Source of the DNA: Breznakiella homolactica
Lineage (GTDB): Bacteria; Spirochaetota; Spirochaetia; Treponematales; Breznakiellaceae
Assembly: GCF_016616095.2 (NCBI RefSeq)
Contig: NZ_CP067089.2
Location: 186,001-250,000, forward strand
Direction of reading: 5' to 3'
Length of the DNA stretch: 64,000 bases
The first letter of the stretch is position 1, and every line of letters begins with the position of its first letter. A program made the position numbers and the translations under genes. Positions 36,306 to 44,506 of the stretch are shown piece by piece. Below the pieces are notes generated by a model. That model was not told the DNA's origin. It did no database searches and saw only the letters and a list, made by a program, of their open reading frames with translations.

Positions 36306-36442
36306 AATCGAAAATAACTAAATAATTTCAATTATTTAACTATAGAACATAGATCCATAGGCTTTGGTTACTATCTTATGGTATAAATAATTACTGCGGC
36401 TGCCGGAAATACCGGGAGCCATACCACGGTACCGGAGGAATT

Positions 36443-37321
36443 ATGGCAGCGATAATAATAGATGGAAAAACGATTGCCCAAAAACAGCGAACCGCTGCCG
36501 CTGACAGAACCCGTCTGCTGCGGGACCGGGGCGTACATCCCTGTCTGGCGGTTGTCCTGGTAGGGGAGGACCCCGCCAGTATTTCTTATGTTACCGCCAA
36601 GGAAAAAGCCCTGGCGGAAGCGGGAATGGCCAGCCGGGATATCCGTCTTTCCGGGGATACCGGAGAGGCGGAACTTCTGGATCTGATTACCGGTCTCAAC
36701 CGGGATAATTCGGTCCACGGCATCCTTGTCCAGCTGCCCCTTCCCAGGCATATAAACGAGAATAACATCATCCGCGCCATTGATCCAGGCAAGGATGTTG
36801 ACGGATTTCACCCGGTTTCCGTGGGCAACATGGTCCTGGGGCAGCCCGGATTTCTTCCCTGTACTCCCAGGGGTGTCCTGGTTATGCTCAAGGAACTGGC
36901 GATTCCCACTAAGGGCGCCCATGCGGTTATCCTGGGACGGTCCAATATTGTGGGAAAACCCCTGGCAAATCTCATGATCAGGAAGGACTGCAACGCTACG
37001 GTCACCCTGTGCCATACGGGAACCCGGGACTTGGCGTACCACTGCCGGCAGGCGGATATCCTCATTGCCGCCGCGGGCTCTCCGGGGCTCGTTACCGCCG
37101 ATATGGTGCGGGAAGGGGCGGCGGTTATCGACGTCGGGGTAAACCGGGTGGCGGATCCCGCCGCGAAGCGGGGATACCGGCTCTGCGGGGATGTGGACTT
37201 TGCGGCGGTTTCCGAAAAAGCCGGGTACATAACGCCGGTTCCCGGCGGGGTGGGACCCATGACCATTGCCATGCTGCTGCAGAATGTGCTCGATTCGGCG
37301 GAAGGGACCGCGGGGAAATGA
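36443..37321 (+). CDS. folD: FolD, methylenetetrahydrofolate dehydrogenase/cyclohydrolase
   Basis: 292-residue bifunctional cytoplasmic enzyme of one-carbon metabolism, central to acetogenesis as well as purine and formyl-Met synthesis. Conserved VGEDPASISYVTAKEKA with the catalytic Tyr-Lys, QLPLPRHINEN, DGFHPVSVGNM and GRSNIVGKPLANL are present. GGAGGAATT precedes the ATG. Its TGA overlaps the folE2 ATG, so it heads a compact plus-strand operon. Confidence 0.96.
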   Translation: MAAIIIDGKTIAQKQRTAAADRTRLLRDRGVHPCLAVVLVGEDPASISYVTAKEKALAEAGMASRDIRLSGDTGEAELLDLITGLNRDNSVHGILVQLPLPRHINENNIIRAIDPGKDVDGFHPVSVGNMVLGQPGFLPCTPRGVLVMLKELAIPTKGAHAVILGRSNIVGKPLANLMIRKDCNATVTLCHTGTRDLAYHCRQADILIAAAGSPGLVTADMVREGAAVIDVGVNRVADPAAKRGYRLCGDVDFAAVSEKAGYITPVPGGVGPMTIAMLLQNVLDSAEGTAGK

Positions 37322-38136
37322 TCGATATACAGAATCAGGCCGACGAGCGGGACGTTCCCCTGGCAAAAGTCGGGGTCAAGGGCCTGCAGTATCCTATCAG
37401 GGTTCTGGACAAGGTTAATTCGGTGCAGTACACCACCGCCAAGGTCGATTTGTTCGCGGATCTCCCCCACCATTTCAAGGGAACCCATATGAGCCGCTTC
37501 ATCGAGATCTTTCACCGTCATAAGGACGATATTTCCATGCCCCGGTTCCTGGAAATGCTCCGGGATATCCGCCGGGAACTCGACGCGGAATCGGCCTTCG
37601 GAACGGTGGCGTTTCCCTATTTTCTCGAGAAAAAAGCCCCTGTCTCGGGGCTGCCGGGGATGCTTTCCTACGAATGCCGGTACCACGGTTCTGTCAGATC
37701 CGACGGAAAGCACTTTACCGTAAGCGTTGCCGTGCCCGTAACCACGGTCTGCCCCTGTTCAAAGGCGATCAGCGACCGGGGCGCCCACAACCAGCGGGGA
37801 ATCGTCACTGTTGAGGTTGAGCTGGGGCCTTTTTTCTGGATAGAGGACCTCATCACCATTGTCGAAAACGCCGCGTCCAGCCCGGTTTATTCCCTGCTTA
37901 AGCGGGAGGACGAAAAATTCATCACCGAGGCGGCTTATGACAATCCGAAGTTTGTTGAAGATTTGGTACGGGATGTGTATATTAAAATAAAGGAGCTCGA
38001 ACAGTTTCCGCGCTTTTCAGTGGAGGCGGAAAATTTCGAAAGCATCCATAATCACAGCGCGTTTGCGTACGCCATGTACGATCCGCAGGCGGGAAAGGAC
38101 GGAGAGTCTTTCCCAGAAGGAGAAAACCATGAATGA
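37318..38136 (+). CDS. folE2: GTP cyclohydrolase FolE2 (type IB)
   Basis: 272-residue enzyme that makes dihydroneopterin triphosphate from GTP, the first step of folate synthesis. Type IB uses various divalent metals rather than obligatory zinc. It starts MIDIQNQADERDVPLAKVGV and contains VAVPVTTVCPCSKAISDRGA, the conserved Cys-containing motif, and the end region NHSAFAYAM. The ATG overlaps the folD stop by 4 bp; a longer in-frame opening upstream only overlaps folD. Confidence 0.95.
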   Translation: MIDIQNQADERDVPLAKVGVKGLQYPIRVLDKVNSVQYTTAKVDLFADLPHHFKGTHMSRFIEIFHRHKDDISMPRFLEMLRDIRRELDAESAFGTVAFPYFLEKKAPVSGLPGMLSYECRYHGSVRSDGKHFTVSVAVPVTTVCPCSKAISDRGAHNQRGIVTVEVELGPFFWIEDLITIVENAASSPVYSLLKREDEKFITEAAYDNPKFVEDLVRDVYIKIKELEQFPRFSVEAENFESIHNHSAFAYAMYDPQAGKDGESFPEGENHE

Positions 38137-38497
38137 TCTTATCCCCCAGAAAGATTACGTTCCCCGGGAAGTACTCGCCCGGCAGGGAGTTACCGCCGTT
38201 ACCGGCCTTATCGGCGGCGGCGCCCTTTTGATCGTTAAGGCGCTGCCCTCGGTGGTCGGCATTGTTGCCGGAGCCGTTGTGGGTGTCGTCGGTATAGGGG
38301 CGCTGCTTTCCAAGGATCCCGGTGACCGGAAAGCTGGTCTCGTCATAACCGCTGCGGGCGCCCTGGGGATCCTTTCAAAAATACCGATATTCAGCGGAAT
38401 CGCCGGCGGCCTCCTTACCGTCGGTGTTGTAGGTCTCCTCGGCATAGGTATCTGGAACGGTATCAAATTCATCAGAGGCCTCAAGGCCCGGACGTGA
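38129..38497 (+). CDS. Small hydrophobic membrane protein
   Basis: 122-residue protein with about four Gly/Ala/Val-rich membrane segments (SVVGIVAGAVVGVVGIGALL, GGLLTVGVVGLLGIGIW) and a basic C-terminus (KFIRGLKART). Overlaps folE2 by 8 bp and miaB by 4 bp (GTGA). No family is recognised. Co-expression with folate and tRNA-modification genes may be positional only. Confidence 0.75.
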   Translation: MNDLIPQKDYVPREVLARQGVTAVTGLIGGGALLIVKALPSVVGIVAGAVVGVVGIGALLSKDPGDRKAGLVITAAGALGILSKIPIFSGIAGGLLTVGVVGLLGIGIWNGIKFIRGLKART

Positions 38498-39822
38498 CTT
38501 TTTTTTTCGAAACCTATGGGTGCCAGATGAATACCGCCGAATCCGCGGCGCTTCAGCTGGTGCTTAAGGAACGGGGATGGACCGAAGCCCCCTCGGGAGA
38601 AACCGCCGACCTGGTGCTGCTCAATACCTGTTCCGTCAGGGCAACCGCGGAAACACGGGTCATGGGCCGGCTCGATCTGTACAGAGCCCTGAAAAAGCAG
38701 AAACCCTTCACCCTGATTGTGGCGGGCTGCATGGCCCAGCGGATGGGAGAGTCCCTCAGGGAAAGGAACCCCGCGGTGGACTACGTCATGGGCACTGCCT
38801 CCCGTTCGGTTTTTCCGCAGATCCTGGCGGCGGCGGAGCAGGGCAGGGCCTTTGTTCCTTCCGATGAAGCGCCGGTTTTTTCATTTTCATCATCCCATCT
38901 TGAGGACGGCCAGTTCCGTTCATTCGTTCCAATAATGCACGGATGCAACAACTTCTGTTCCTACTGCATCGTTCCGTACGTCCGGGGCCGGGAGATTTCG
39001 CGGTCACCGGAGTCCATTGTCCGTGAGATCCGCCTCCTGGCGGAACGGGGTGTCCGGGAAATTACCCTCCTGGGGCAGAATGTCAATTCCTATAAATGGG
39101 ACGGGGAGGGGCCTTCCCTGGAGTTTCCTGACCTACTGGAACTGGTGGCGGAGGAGTGCGGAAAGCTCCCTATCCGGTGGATACGGTTCCTTTCAAGCCA
39201 CCCGAAGGATCTTTCCTCCCGGGCCATCCGGGTAATGGCGGACAATCCCCTGTTCTGCCGGCATCTCCATCTGTGCGTACAGCACGGGTCAAACGCCATC
39301 CTCGGCGCCATGAACCGGCGGTATACCCGGGAAAAATACCTCGACCTTGTTGCGGAAGTCCGGGAGGCCATGCCGGGGATATCCCTGTCCACGGATATTC
39401 TCGTGGGATTTCCCGGAGAAACCGAGGAAGACCTGGAACTGACCCTGGATCTCATGGAGCGGGTTAAATTCCTGTATTCCTATATGTACCATTATAATCC
39501 CCGGGAAGGGACCGCTGCCTGCGATCTTCCCGGACGTATCCCCGAAGAAATTAAACGGCAGCGCCTGGGCCGGGTTATTGAATTGCAGAAAGGGCACACA
39601 TTAGAATTATTAAAGGAACGTATCGGATCCCGGGAGACCGTTCTTATTGAAGGAATTTCCCGGAAAAATGCCGATGAATTAATAGCCCGTACCGAACGGG
39701 ACGAAATGGTGGCGGTTCCCGGCAGTCTTTCCCAGGTGGGATCCTTTGCCGAACTGACCCTGTCGTCCCTGCGGGGAAATACCTTCCGCGCAAAGGAGTT
39801 AGCATTATGCCCTGGCGACTGA
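38494..39822 (+). CDS. miaB: MiaB, tRNA-2-methylthio-N6-isopentenyladenosine synthase
   Basis: 442-residue radical-SAM methylthiotransferase acting at A37 of tRNAs. It shows the N-terminal UPF0004 domain (FFETYGCQMN, LLNTCSVRATAE, VAGCMAQR; three Cys for the auxiliary cluster), the radical-SAM motif CNNFCSYC near residue 150, DILVGFPGETEEDLE, and a C-terminal TRAM region. The start is GTG, overlapping the previous stop. A second methylthiotransferase, MtaB, is encoded at 55689. Confidence 0.95.
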   Translation: MTFFFETYGCQMNTAESAALQLVLKERGWTEAPSGETADLVLLNTCSVRATAETRVMGRLDLYRALKKQKPFTLIVAGCMAQRMGESLRERNPAVDYVMGTASRSVFPQILAAAEQGRAFVPSDEAPVFSFSSSHLEDGQFRSFVPIMHGCNNFCSYCIVPYVRGREISRSPESIVREIRLLAERGVREITLLGQNVNSYKWDGEGPSLEFPDLLELVAEECGKLPIRWIRFLSSHPKDLSSRAIRVMADNPLFCRHLHLCVQHGSNAILGAMNRRYTREKYLDLVAEVREAMPGISLSTDILVGFPGETEEDLELTLDLMERVKFLYSYMYHYNPREGTAACDLPGRIPEEIKRQRLGRVIELQKGHTLELLKERIGSRETVLIEGISRKNADELIARTERDEMVAVPGSLSQVGSFAELTLSSLRGNTFRAKELALCPGD

Positions 39823-40172
39823 TCGGAATTATACTGTTATGCGGGATTTTTCTCGTATTCATAGGATTTAATCTGGAGAACAGCTGCAATATATCCTTCG
39901 GGTTTACGGTTGTCCAGAACGTGCCGGTGTATCTTACCGCCTTTACCGCCTTTGTCCTGGGCATGCTCTGCGCGATTCCCTTTGCCGTAGCCCAGCGCAG
40001 GAAAAAACAGCCCAGGGAATCCGCCAAAGCAAAAACCATTGACTCTCCGAAGACCGATACCCTTGAATCACTGAACATTTCTAAGGAAGATAAGAAAAAA
40101 CAGGGCCGGAAGAAGAAAGATGATTCCATAAAAGTTACCGAACTCGATGACGGTTCCTATGGGATTGATTAG
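39807..40172 (+). CDS. LapA-domain membrane protein
   Basis: 121-residue protein with two transmembrane segments (LIGIILLCGIFLVFIGFNLE, about 5-24, and LTAFTAFVLGMLCAIPFAVA, about 43-62) followed by a basic cytoplasmic tail (QRRKKQPRES, KKKQGRKKKDD). This is the DUF1049/LapA layout. It overlaps miaB by 16 bp and the downstream gene by about 14 bp. Exact role is unknown. Confidence 0.8.
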   Translation: MPWRLIGIILLCGIFLVFIGFNLENSCNISFGFTVVQNVPVYLTAFTAFVLGMLCAIPFAVAQRRKKQPRESAKAKTIDSPKTDTLESLNISKEDKKKQGRKKKDDSIKVTELDDGSYGID

Positions 40173-41154
40173 GTTTTTTAAAATCCGTTTTGCCGCCGTC
40201 CTCATCCTTGGGATTATCCCTTTTTCTGTCCTTTCCGGCCAGGAAGCGAAACTGTTCGCGTCCGAGATCCAGGAGCTTGAAAAAATTCTGGAGGGAAGCG
40301 CTTCGTCCGGGGCGGACCGCCGGGACGCGTATAAACGCATCGCCCGGCTTCTCCAGGCTGCCGGCAACATAGAAGGCGCCGCGGAGGCGTGGTCCGGCGC
40401 GGCCTACGCCGAGCAGGGCAAACGGGATGACGGGGCTCTTCTGTCGGCGGTCCGGTGCCTTATGGCCCTGGGTGAATGGGGAAAGGCCGAGGCGGGAGTT
40501 AAAGCGGTTCTCCTTACCGGCCGTGACCGGGGGAATCTGCTCACCGCCCGGTATCTCGGCGCCCAGGTAGAGGCCTTCCAGACAAAAAGCGGTGACCACT
40601 CAGCCCTGGCTTCATTTCTCGATGATCCCGATTACGAAGACCAGAAATCCATGACCTATTATCTGCTCTGGGTGGTGTCGGGTAACGAATCCTATAAAAC
40701 GAAACTCCTCCGGGAATACCCCCGGAGCCCCGAAGCCATCGCGGCGGCGGATTCCCAGAATGACCGGGTAAGCGCCGCCCCCGGGGCGCTGCTTATTTTA
40801 TTTCCCGGGAGAGACAGCATAACCCTGGGAACGCCCGTTCCTTCCGCTCCATCCGCGGAAAAGCCCCCGGAGACAACGGCTTCCGCCGGGCCCGCCGCCG
40901 CCCAGCCACCGGCACCAGAACCATCCCCGGCCGCCGCCGGTCCCCAGGCTCTCCAGGTAGGGCTCTACAGCAGGGAAGAGAACGCCAAAGCCATGGCGGC
41001 CCGGCTCACCGAAGCGGGATTCACCGCGTCCGTATCGGAGCGGCTGGTAAACAATAACCGGTACTGGGCGGTTACGACCCCTCCGGGCAGGGACTACAAC
41101 GAGACCCTGCTCCGGCTTAAGGACGCGGGATTCGAATCATTTCCTGTTTTCTGA
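40159..41154 (+). CDS. SPOR-domain protein with tetratricopeptide-like region
   Basis: 331-residue exported protein. Start chosen at MGLIRFFKIRF, giving a signal peptide (AAVLILGIIPFSVLSG). Residues about 30-200 resemble TPR helices (ASSGADRRDAYKRIARLLQA, AEAWSGAAYAEQGKRDDGAL). A Pro/Ala-rich linker (PPETTASAGPAAAQPPAPEP) leads to a C-terminal SPOR domain (ALQVGLYSREENAKAMAARL, ending FESFPVF), which binds denuded peptidoglycan. It probably acts at the cell wall or septum. It is the last gene of the folD operon. Confidence 0.82.
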   Translation: MGLIRFFKIRFAAVLILGIIPFSVLSGQEAKLFASEIQELEKILEGSASSGADRRDAYKRIARLLQAAGNIEGAAEAWSGAAYAEQGKRDDGALLSAVRCLMALGEWGKAEAGVKAVLLTGRDRGNLLTARYLGAQVEAFQTKSGDHSALASFLDDPDYEDQKSMTYYLLWVVSGNESYKTKLLREYPRSPEAIAAADSQNDRVSAAPGALLILFPGRDSITLGTPVPSAPSAEKPPETTASAGPAAAQPPAPEPSPAAAGPQALQVGLYSREENAKAMAARLTEAGFTASVSERLVNNNRYWAVTTPPGRDYNETLLRLKDAGFESFPVF

Positions 41155-41184
41155 TTTTCTTGGGGTTTGTCGCTTCCGGCCGGC

Positions 41185-42759
41185 TCAGGAACCGCTTCCG
41201 GTATCTTCCCGGTTTTCCTGCCCGGTATTGACCCTGGCCAGTGAAATGGCGGCTTCATGGAGATCCTGAATCCCCCGGGTTCCCAGCCTTACCCTGGTCA
41301 GGGTAAGGTCACCCGCGGTTCCGCGGTCATCTTCCTGCCCGGTTCCGGGCCGCTCAACCCGGTATACATCCCGGGTCAGGCCCGCGATATTCTCCGGCCG
41401 CAGTTCCAGCAGTTCTATAGAGCCCATCATGAAAAAAGTGTATCTTCCGCGCTGTACCAGAGCGCCGGTATGCAGTTCATAGGTTCCGTCGCTGCTGAAA
41501 ACCATTTTCCCGATGGAGCCATCGTATTCTGAGCTGATATAGGGCGGAACCGGCGTCTGCTCCGCGGGGCTCCTCAGCTCCGCGATACCGGCCTTCCGGT
41601 AGGTGCCGTTCCACGGGGCGCTGACCCCTATTTTCAGGCGCACATCCTCGGAAACTTTGACCCTGATGCTTTCCAGGGTGGCCAGTTCGATTTCCAGGAA
41701 CCGGCGCAGGGTGGTGACGGAAATATTCTGGCTTGAGATATACAGTCCGTAGCGGGTAGGGCTGGAATTGTGCCAGCTGAAGACCTGCTGGGTTTCGTCG
41801 GCGAAAAAGATAATCTCCCGGTTGTCGGGGTCAAAATAAATGTACTGCCGCTGGTCCAGGGTCCCCTCGGGGCTTACGTAATACCAGAGGCCGTCAATAA
41901 AATGCTCGAATTTATCCGCGGAACCGCTCAGCAGTTCCCGGACCTGGCGCTGCTCTATCTGGGTCCCCGGGATCCGGGCCACCCGCTGCTGTTCATACAG
42001 GCCGTTTACCGGATTGTACCGGTAGGTGGTTTCAATCTGGTCCAGAATATTGGAAGACTCGTAATCCCTGCTGTATGACAGTATGGTAAAACTTTCCCCG
42101 CTGGATAAACCCAGCTGGTAAGCGGTGCTCCGTCCGGTTTCATTGATCGCCAGAGACCCGTCGGCGTGGAGTTCCGCGATTTTTATAAAAGCCGGCTCCT
42201 CCTCGCCGGCTTCGGCCGCCGCCGCCCGGCTTTTCTGCAGAACCGTGAGGGTATGCTCCCCGGCACTGTTCATGCCCATCACGATGAGGCAGATGCTCCG
42301 GTCCCCCACCATATCCTGGGTAAACATGCTGAATGTACCGGGTTTTGTCACGGCGGTGGGCGTTTCCCAGATCCGGCGGTATCCGCCCTGGACCTCGTCG
42401 TAATCAATATATGAAATGTATACCGGACTCTCGATTTCCGTGAGCCTCCGGTAGGCGATCACCTGTTCTTCCTGGGGGTCGGCGTCGAAATTCTGGGAAA
42501 GCACCGAAACGAGGCTTTCGCCTTCCCGGAGGGCAACCTTTGACGAAATATCGTCTTCGTAGGCCATCCGCTCAGCGGTGCTGCCGGAACTGTAGACCTC
42601 ATCGGAAGCCATGGCCTGGGGAATAATTACCCTGCTCTGGCGGTTTTCCTGGTTTTGTTTGTCTGTCGAAATCCGCGGATAGACGATAAGCCCGATTATA
42701 GCGAACACCGCCCCTATAAAAACAGAAATAGTTAGAATTTTTGTGGCTTTTCCGGTCAT
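41185..42759 (-). CDS. Membrane-anchored protein, possibly related to pallilysin-type adhesins
   Basis: 524-residue protein with one N-terminal membrane segment (ILTISVFIGAVFAIIGLIVY, about 8-27) and a large periplasmic part. No HExxH metalloprotease motif is present. Position near cfpA and a von Willebrand A protein recalls the Treponema pallidum order in which the adhesin Tp0751 follows a VWA gene; that link is positional and tentative. The gene overlaps the upstream DHH gene by 4 bp. Confidence 0.6.
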   Translation of the reverse strand: MTGKATKILTISVFIGAVFAIIGLIVYPRISTDKQNQENRQSRVIIPQAMASDEVYSSGSTAERMAYEDDISSKVALREGESLVSVLSQNFDADPQEEQVIAYRRLTEIESPVYISYIDYDEVQGGYRRIWETPTAVTKPGTFSMFTQDMVGDRSICLIVMGMNSAGEHTLTVLQKSRAAAAEAGEEEPAFIKIAELHADGSLAINETGRSTAYQLGLSSGESFTILSYSRDYESSNILDQIETTYRYNPVNGLYEQQRVARIPGTQIEQRQVRELLSGSADKFEHFIDGLWYYVSPEGTLDQRQYIYFDPDNREIIFFADETQQVFSWHNSSPTRYGLYISSQNISVTTLRRFLEIELATLESIRVKVSEDVRLKIGVSAPWNGTYRKAGIAELRSPAEQTPVPPYISSEYDGSIGKMVFSSDGTYELHTGALVQRGRYTFFMMGSIELLELRPENIAGLTRDVYRVERPGTGQEDDRGTAGDLTLTRVRLGTRGIQDLHEAAISLARVNTGQENREDTGSGS

Positions 42760-43733
42760 GTTTTTCCTAATGCGGCGTTTATCTTCTGCATTACGTTGTT
42801 CAGGGTCTCTTCAATACCGACATCACTTCTAAAACCCGCCGCCCTGGCGTGGCCGCCGCCGTTGAAAAACTGGGCGATTTTGGAAACATTCACGCTTCCC
42901 TTGGACCTCAGTGAACACCGGACCGGGCCTTGGTGGTTTTCTTTGATCAGAATTGAAACTTTGATATCCCGGCTTTTCAGCGGGATGTTGATGAATGACT
43001 CCGCGTCGTCAACGGTCGCCCCGGTAATGGTCAGATCCTCTTTTCTCAGTATCTGAACGGCTACCTGGCCGTCGGTGAGGAGTTCCAGCGTTGAAAGCAC
43101 CCGCTGCTGCAGCAGGAGCGCCCCGGTGGAGGAACTTTCGTAGAGTTTTTCGTAAATAATATTGGGCACCGCCCCGGCTTCCGCCAGCAGAATTGCCGCC
43201 TTAAAGGTCCGCGCGCTGGTCTTGGCGTAGGCAAAGGACCCGGTGTCGTACACAATCCCGGTAAAAGCCGCCACGGCGGAGGATTTTTCAATGGTAACTT
43301 TAAACTTTTCCGCGATTTCCGCCACCATCTCGCAGGTCGACGAAGCGGTGCTGTCCACGTACCCGTCCAGGGAAGACAGAGGATTGAGTTCGTGATGGTC
43401 GATTATCAGGACCTTCTCCACAAAGGGGAGGACCTCATCGGAGATTTTTCCGATGTTGAACTCGTCGGAAGTATCCAGAATGATCATGACCGCCTTTTCA
43501 GGCAGCTGTTTACGCTTTGACTCATCCCAGGCGAACATTGATTTTTTGGGTATCATAAATTTGAAGCGCTCCGGGGCCGGAGCCGGATTTACGATAACCG
43601 CCTGTTTTCCGATTTTTTCGAGGACATCTTTTAGGAGAATCTCTGCGCCAAGTCCGTCTGCGTCGGGGTTGTCATGGGTGGTTAAAATAAAAGATTTATA
43701 TTTTTTAATGAAATCCAGTGCCTTCTGCATCAT
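42756..43733 (-). CDS. DHH-family phosphoesterase, NrnA-like
   Basis: 325-residue cytoplasmic enzyme, likely a nanoRNase or pAp phosphatase that degrades short oligoribonucleotides or cyclic dinucleotide products. Motifs: HDNPDADGLGAE (DxD), IILDTSDEF, LIIDHHEL (DHH) and the C-terminal DHHA1 motif FNGGGHARAAGF. The TGA overlaps the next gene's ATG. Product could include pGpG from the c-di-GMP pathway, but that is inference. Confidence 0.9.
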   Translation of the reverse strand: MMQKALDFIKKYKSFILTTHDNPDADGLGAEILLKDVLEKIGKQAVIVNPAPAPERFKFMIPKKSMFAWDESKRKQLPEKAVMIILDTSDEFNIGKISDEVLPFVEKVLIIDHHELNPLSSLDGYVDSTASSTCEMVAEIAEKFKVTIEKSSAVAAFTGIVYDTGSFAYAKTSARTFKAAILLAEAGAVPNIIYEKLYESSSTGALLLQQRVLSTLELLTDGQVAVQILRKEDLTITGATVDDAESFINIPLKSRDIKVSILIKENHQGPVRCSLRSKGSVNVSKIAQFFNGGGHARAAGFRSDVGIEETLNNVMQKINAALGKT

Positions 43734-43766
43734 ACCAATCTACCATAACTCCCTGAGGTAGTATAT

Positions 43767-44363
43767 TTACTTTACGGCATTCATGTAAGCCACTGCCGCG
43801 TTGCGCACCTGTGCATCAAGGCCCAGTCCGATAACCATGGCCTTCCATCCGGGAAAGTCGTCAATTTTAGCATACCGCAGCAGGCCCGATAAATCCTGTT
43901 CCTGAGCCGGGGAGGCGGCGATAACCCCGCCGCCGCTTATGAGCAGGGTATACACCATACGTCCCTGGGACGTTTGCTCCCGCCGCCGGTCCGCTTCCCG
44001 CAGAGCCGCGGCATAGTTGGCGGTGCCCCCCGCGGGTTTGATGGCGCGCAGCGCGTCCCGGGCTCCGGCTTTTTCATCATCCCCCCGGATTGTCCCGGAA
44101 AAAATAAGTTCCGGCCGCTCGGAAACGGTCCAGATGTTTAAATTATCACCATTTTGAAGCAAATCGCCGATAATAACGGTAGCAGCCCAATTAATTGCGG
44201 CGTCTTTGCTGTTATTTATTGCGGCGGAACTGTCGAAAATCAAATAAACGTCCACGGATTCGGTCCGGTTGTCGGCGGAATAGGCGGATTGTGTATACAT
44301 TACAAAAATGCAAAGGAAAAAAAGTATTTTTTTTGACGGAAAAAAAGTCTTCATACTCATCAT
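43767..44363 (-). CDS. Von Willebrand factor A-domain protein, exported
   Basis: About 198 residues from 44363, with clustered ATGs at 44363, 44360 and 44354. A signal peptide follows (FFPSKKILFFLCIFVMYTQS). The VWA domain spans residues 30-195: a MIDAS-like start DVYLIFDSSAAINNSKDAA (Asp-x-Ser-x-Ala, imperfect), GGTANYAAALREADRR and YTLLISGGG. VWA domains bind metal-dependent protein partners. It is divergent from cfpA and matches the location of Tp0750 in T. pallidum (memory-based). Confidence 0.8.
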   Translation of the reverse strand: MMSMKTFFPSKKILFFLCIFVMYTQSAYSADNRTESVDVYLIFDSSAAINNSKDAAINWAATVIIGDLLQNGDNLNIWTVSERPELIFSGTIRGDDEKAGARDALRAIKPAGGTANYAAALREADRRREQTSQGRMVYTLLISGGGVIAASPAQEQDLSGLLRYAKIDDFPGWKAMVIGLGLDAQVRNAAVAYMNAVK

Positions 44364-44418
44364 ATTACCATATTTTTCAAAGTTTAACACAATTTTCTGC
44401 AAAAAAAATAAAAAAGAC

Positions 44419-44448
44419 TTTACATTCTTTTGTGGATATTGCTAAGAT
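44419..44448 (+). promoter_or_regulatory. Sigma-70 promoter of cfpA
   Basis: TTTACA (44419-44424), 18-bp spacer, TAAGAT (44443-44448), 58 bp before the cfpA ATG in an AT-rich divergent gap. Confidence 0.65.
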
Positions 44449-44506
44449 ATGAGATATTAATTACTATAAGTATCTGCAATAATTTTTTTTGAAAGGAGCC
44501 AAGGAT

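Noticed and set aside
38936..38945. TGCACGGATGCA, resembling the CsrA hairpin core
   Set aside because: It lies within the miaB coding sequence over the conserved HGCNN motif, so codon constraint explains it.
41185..42759. Metalloprotease (pallilysin-like) activity of the 524-residue protein
   Set aside because: No HExxH motif is present; the closest string, HEAAI, lacks the second His.
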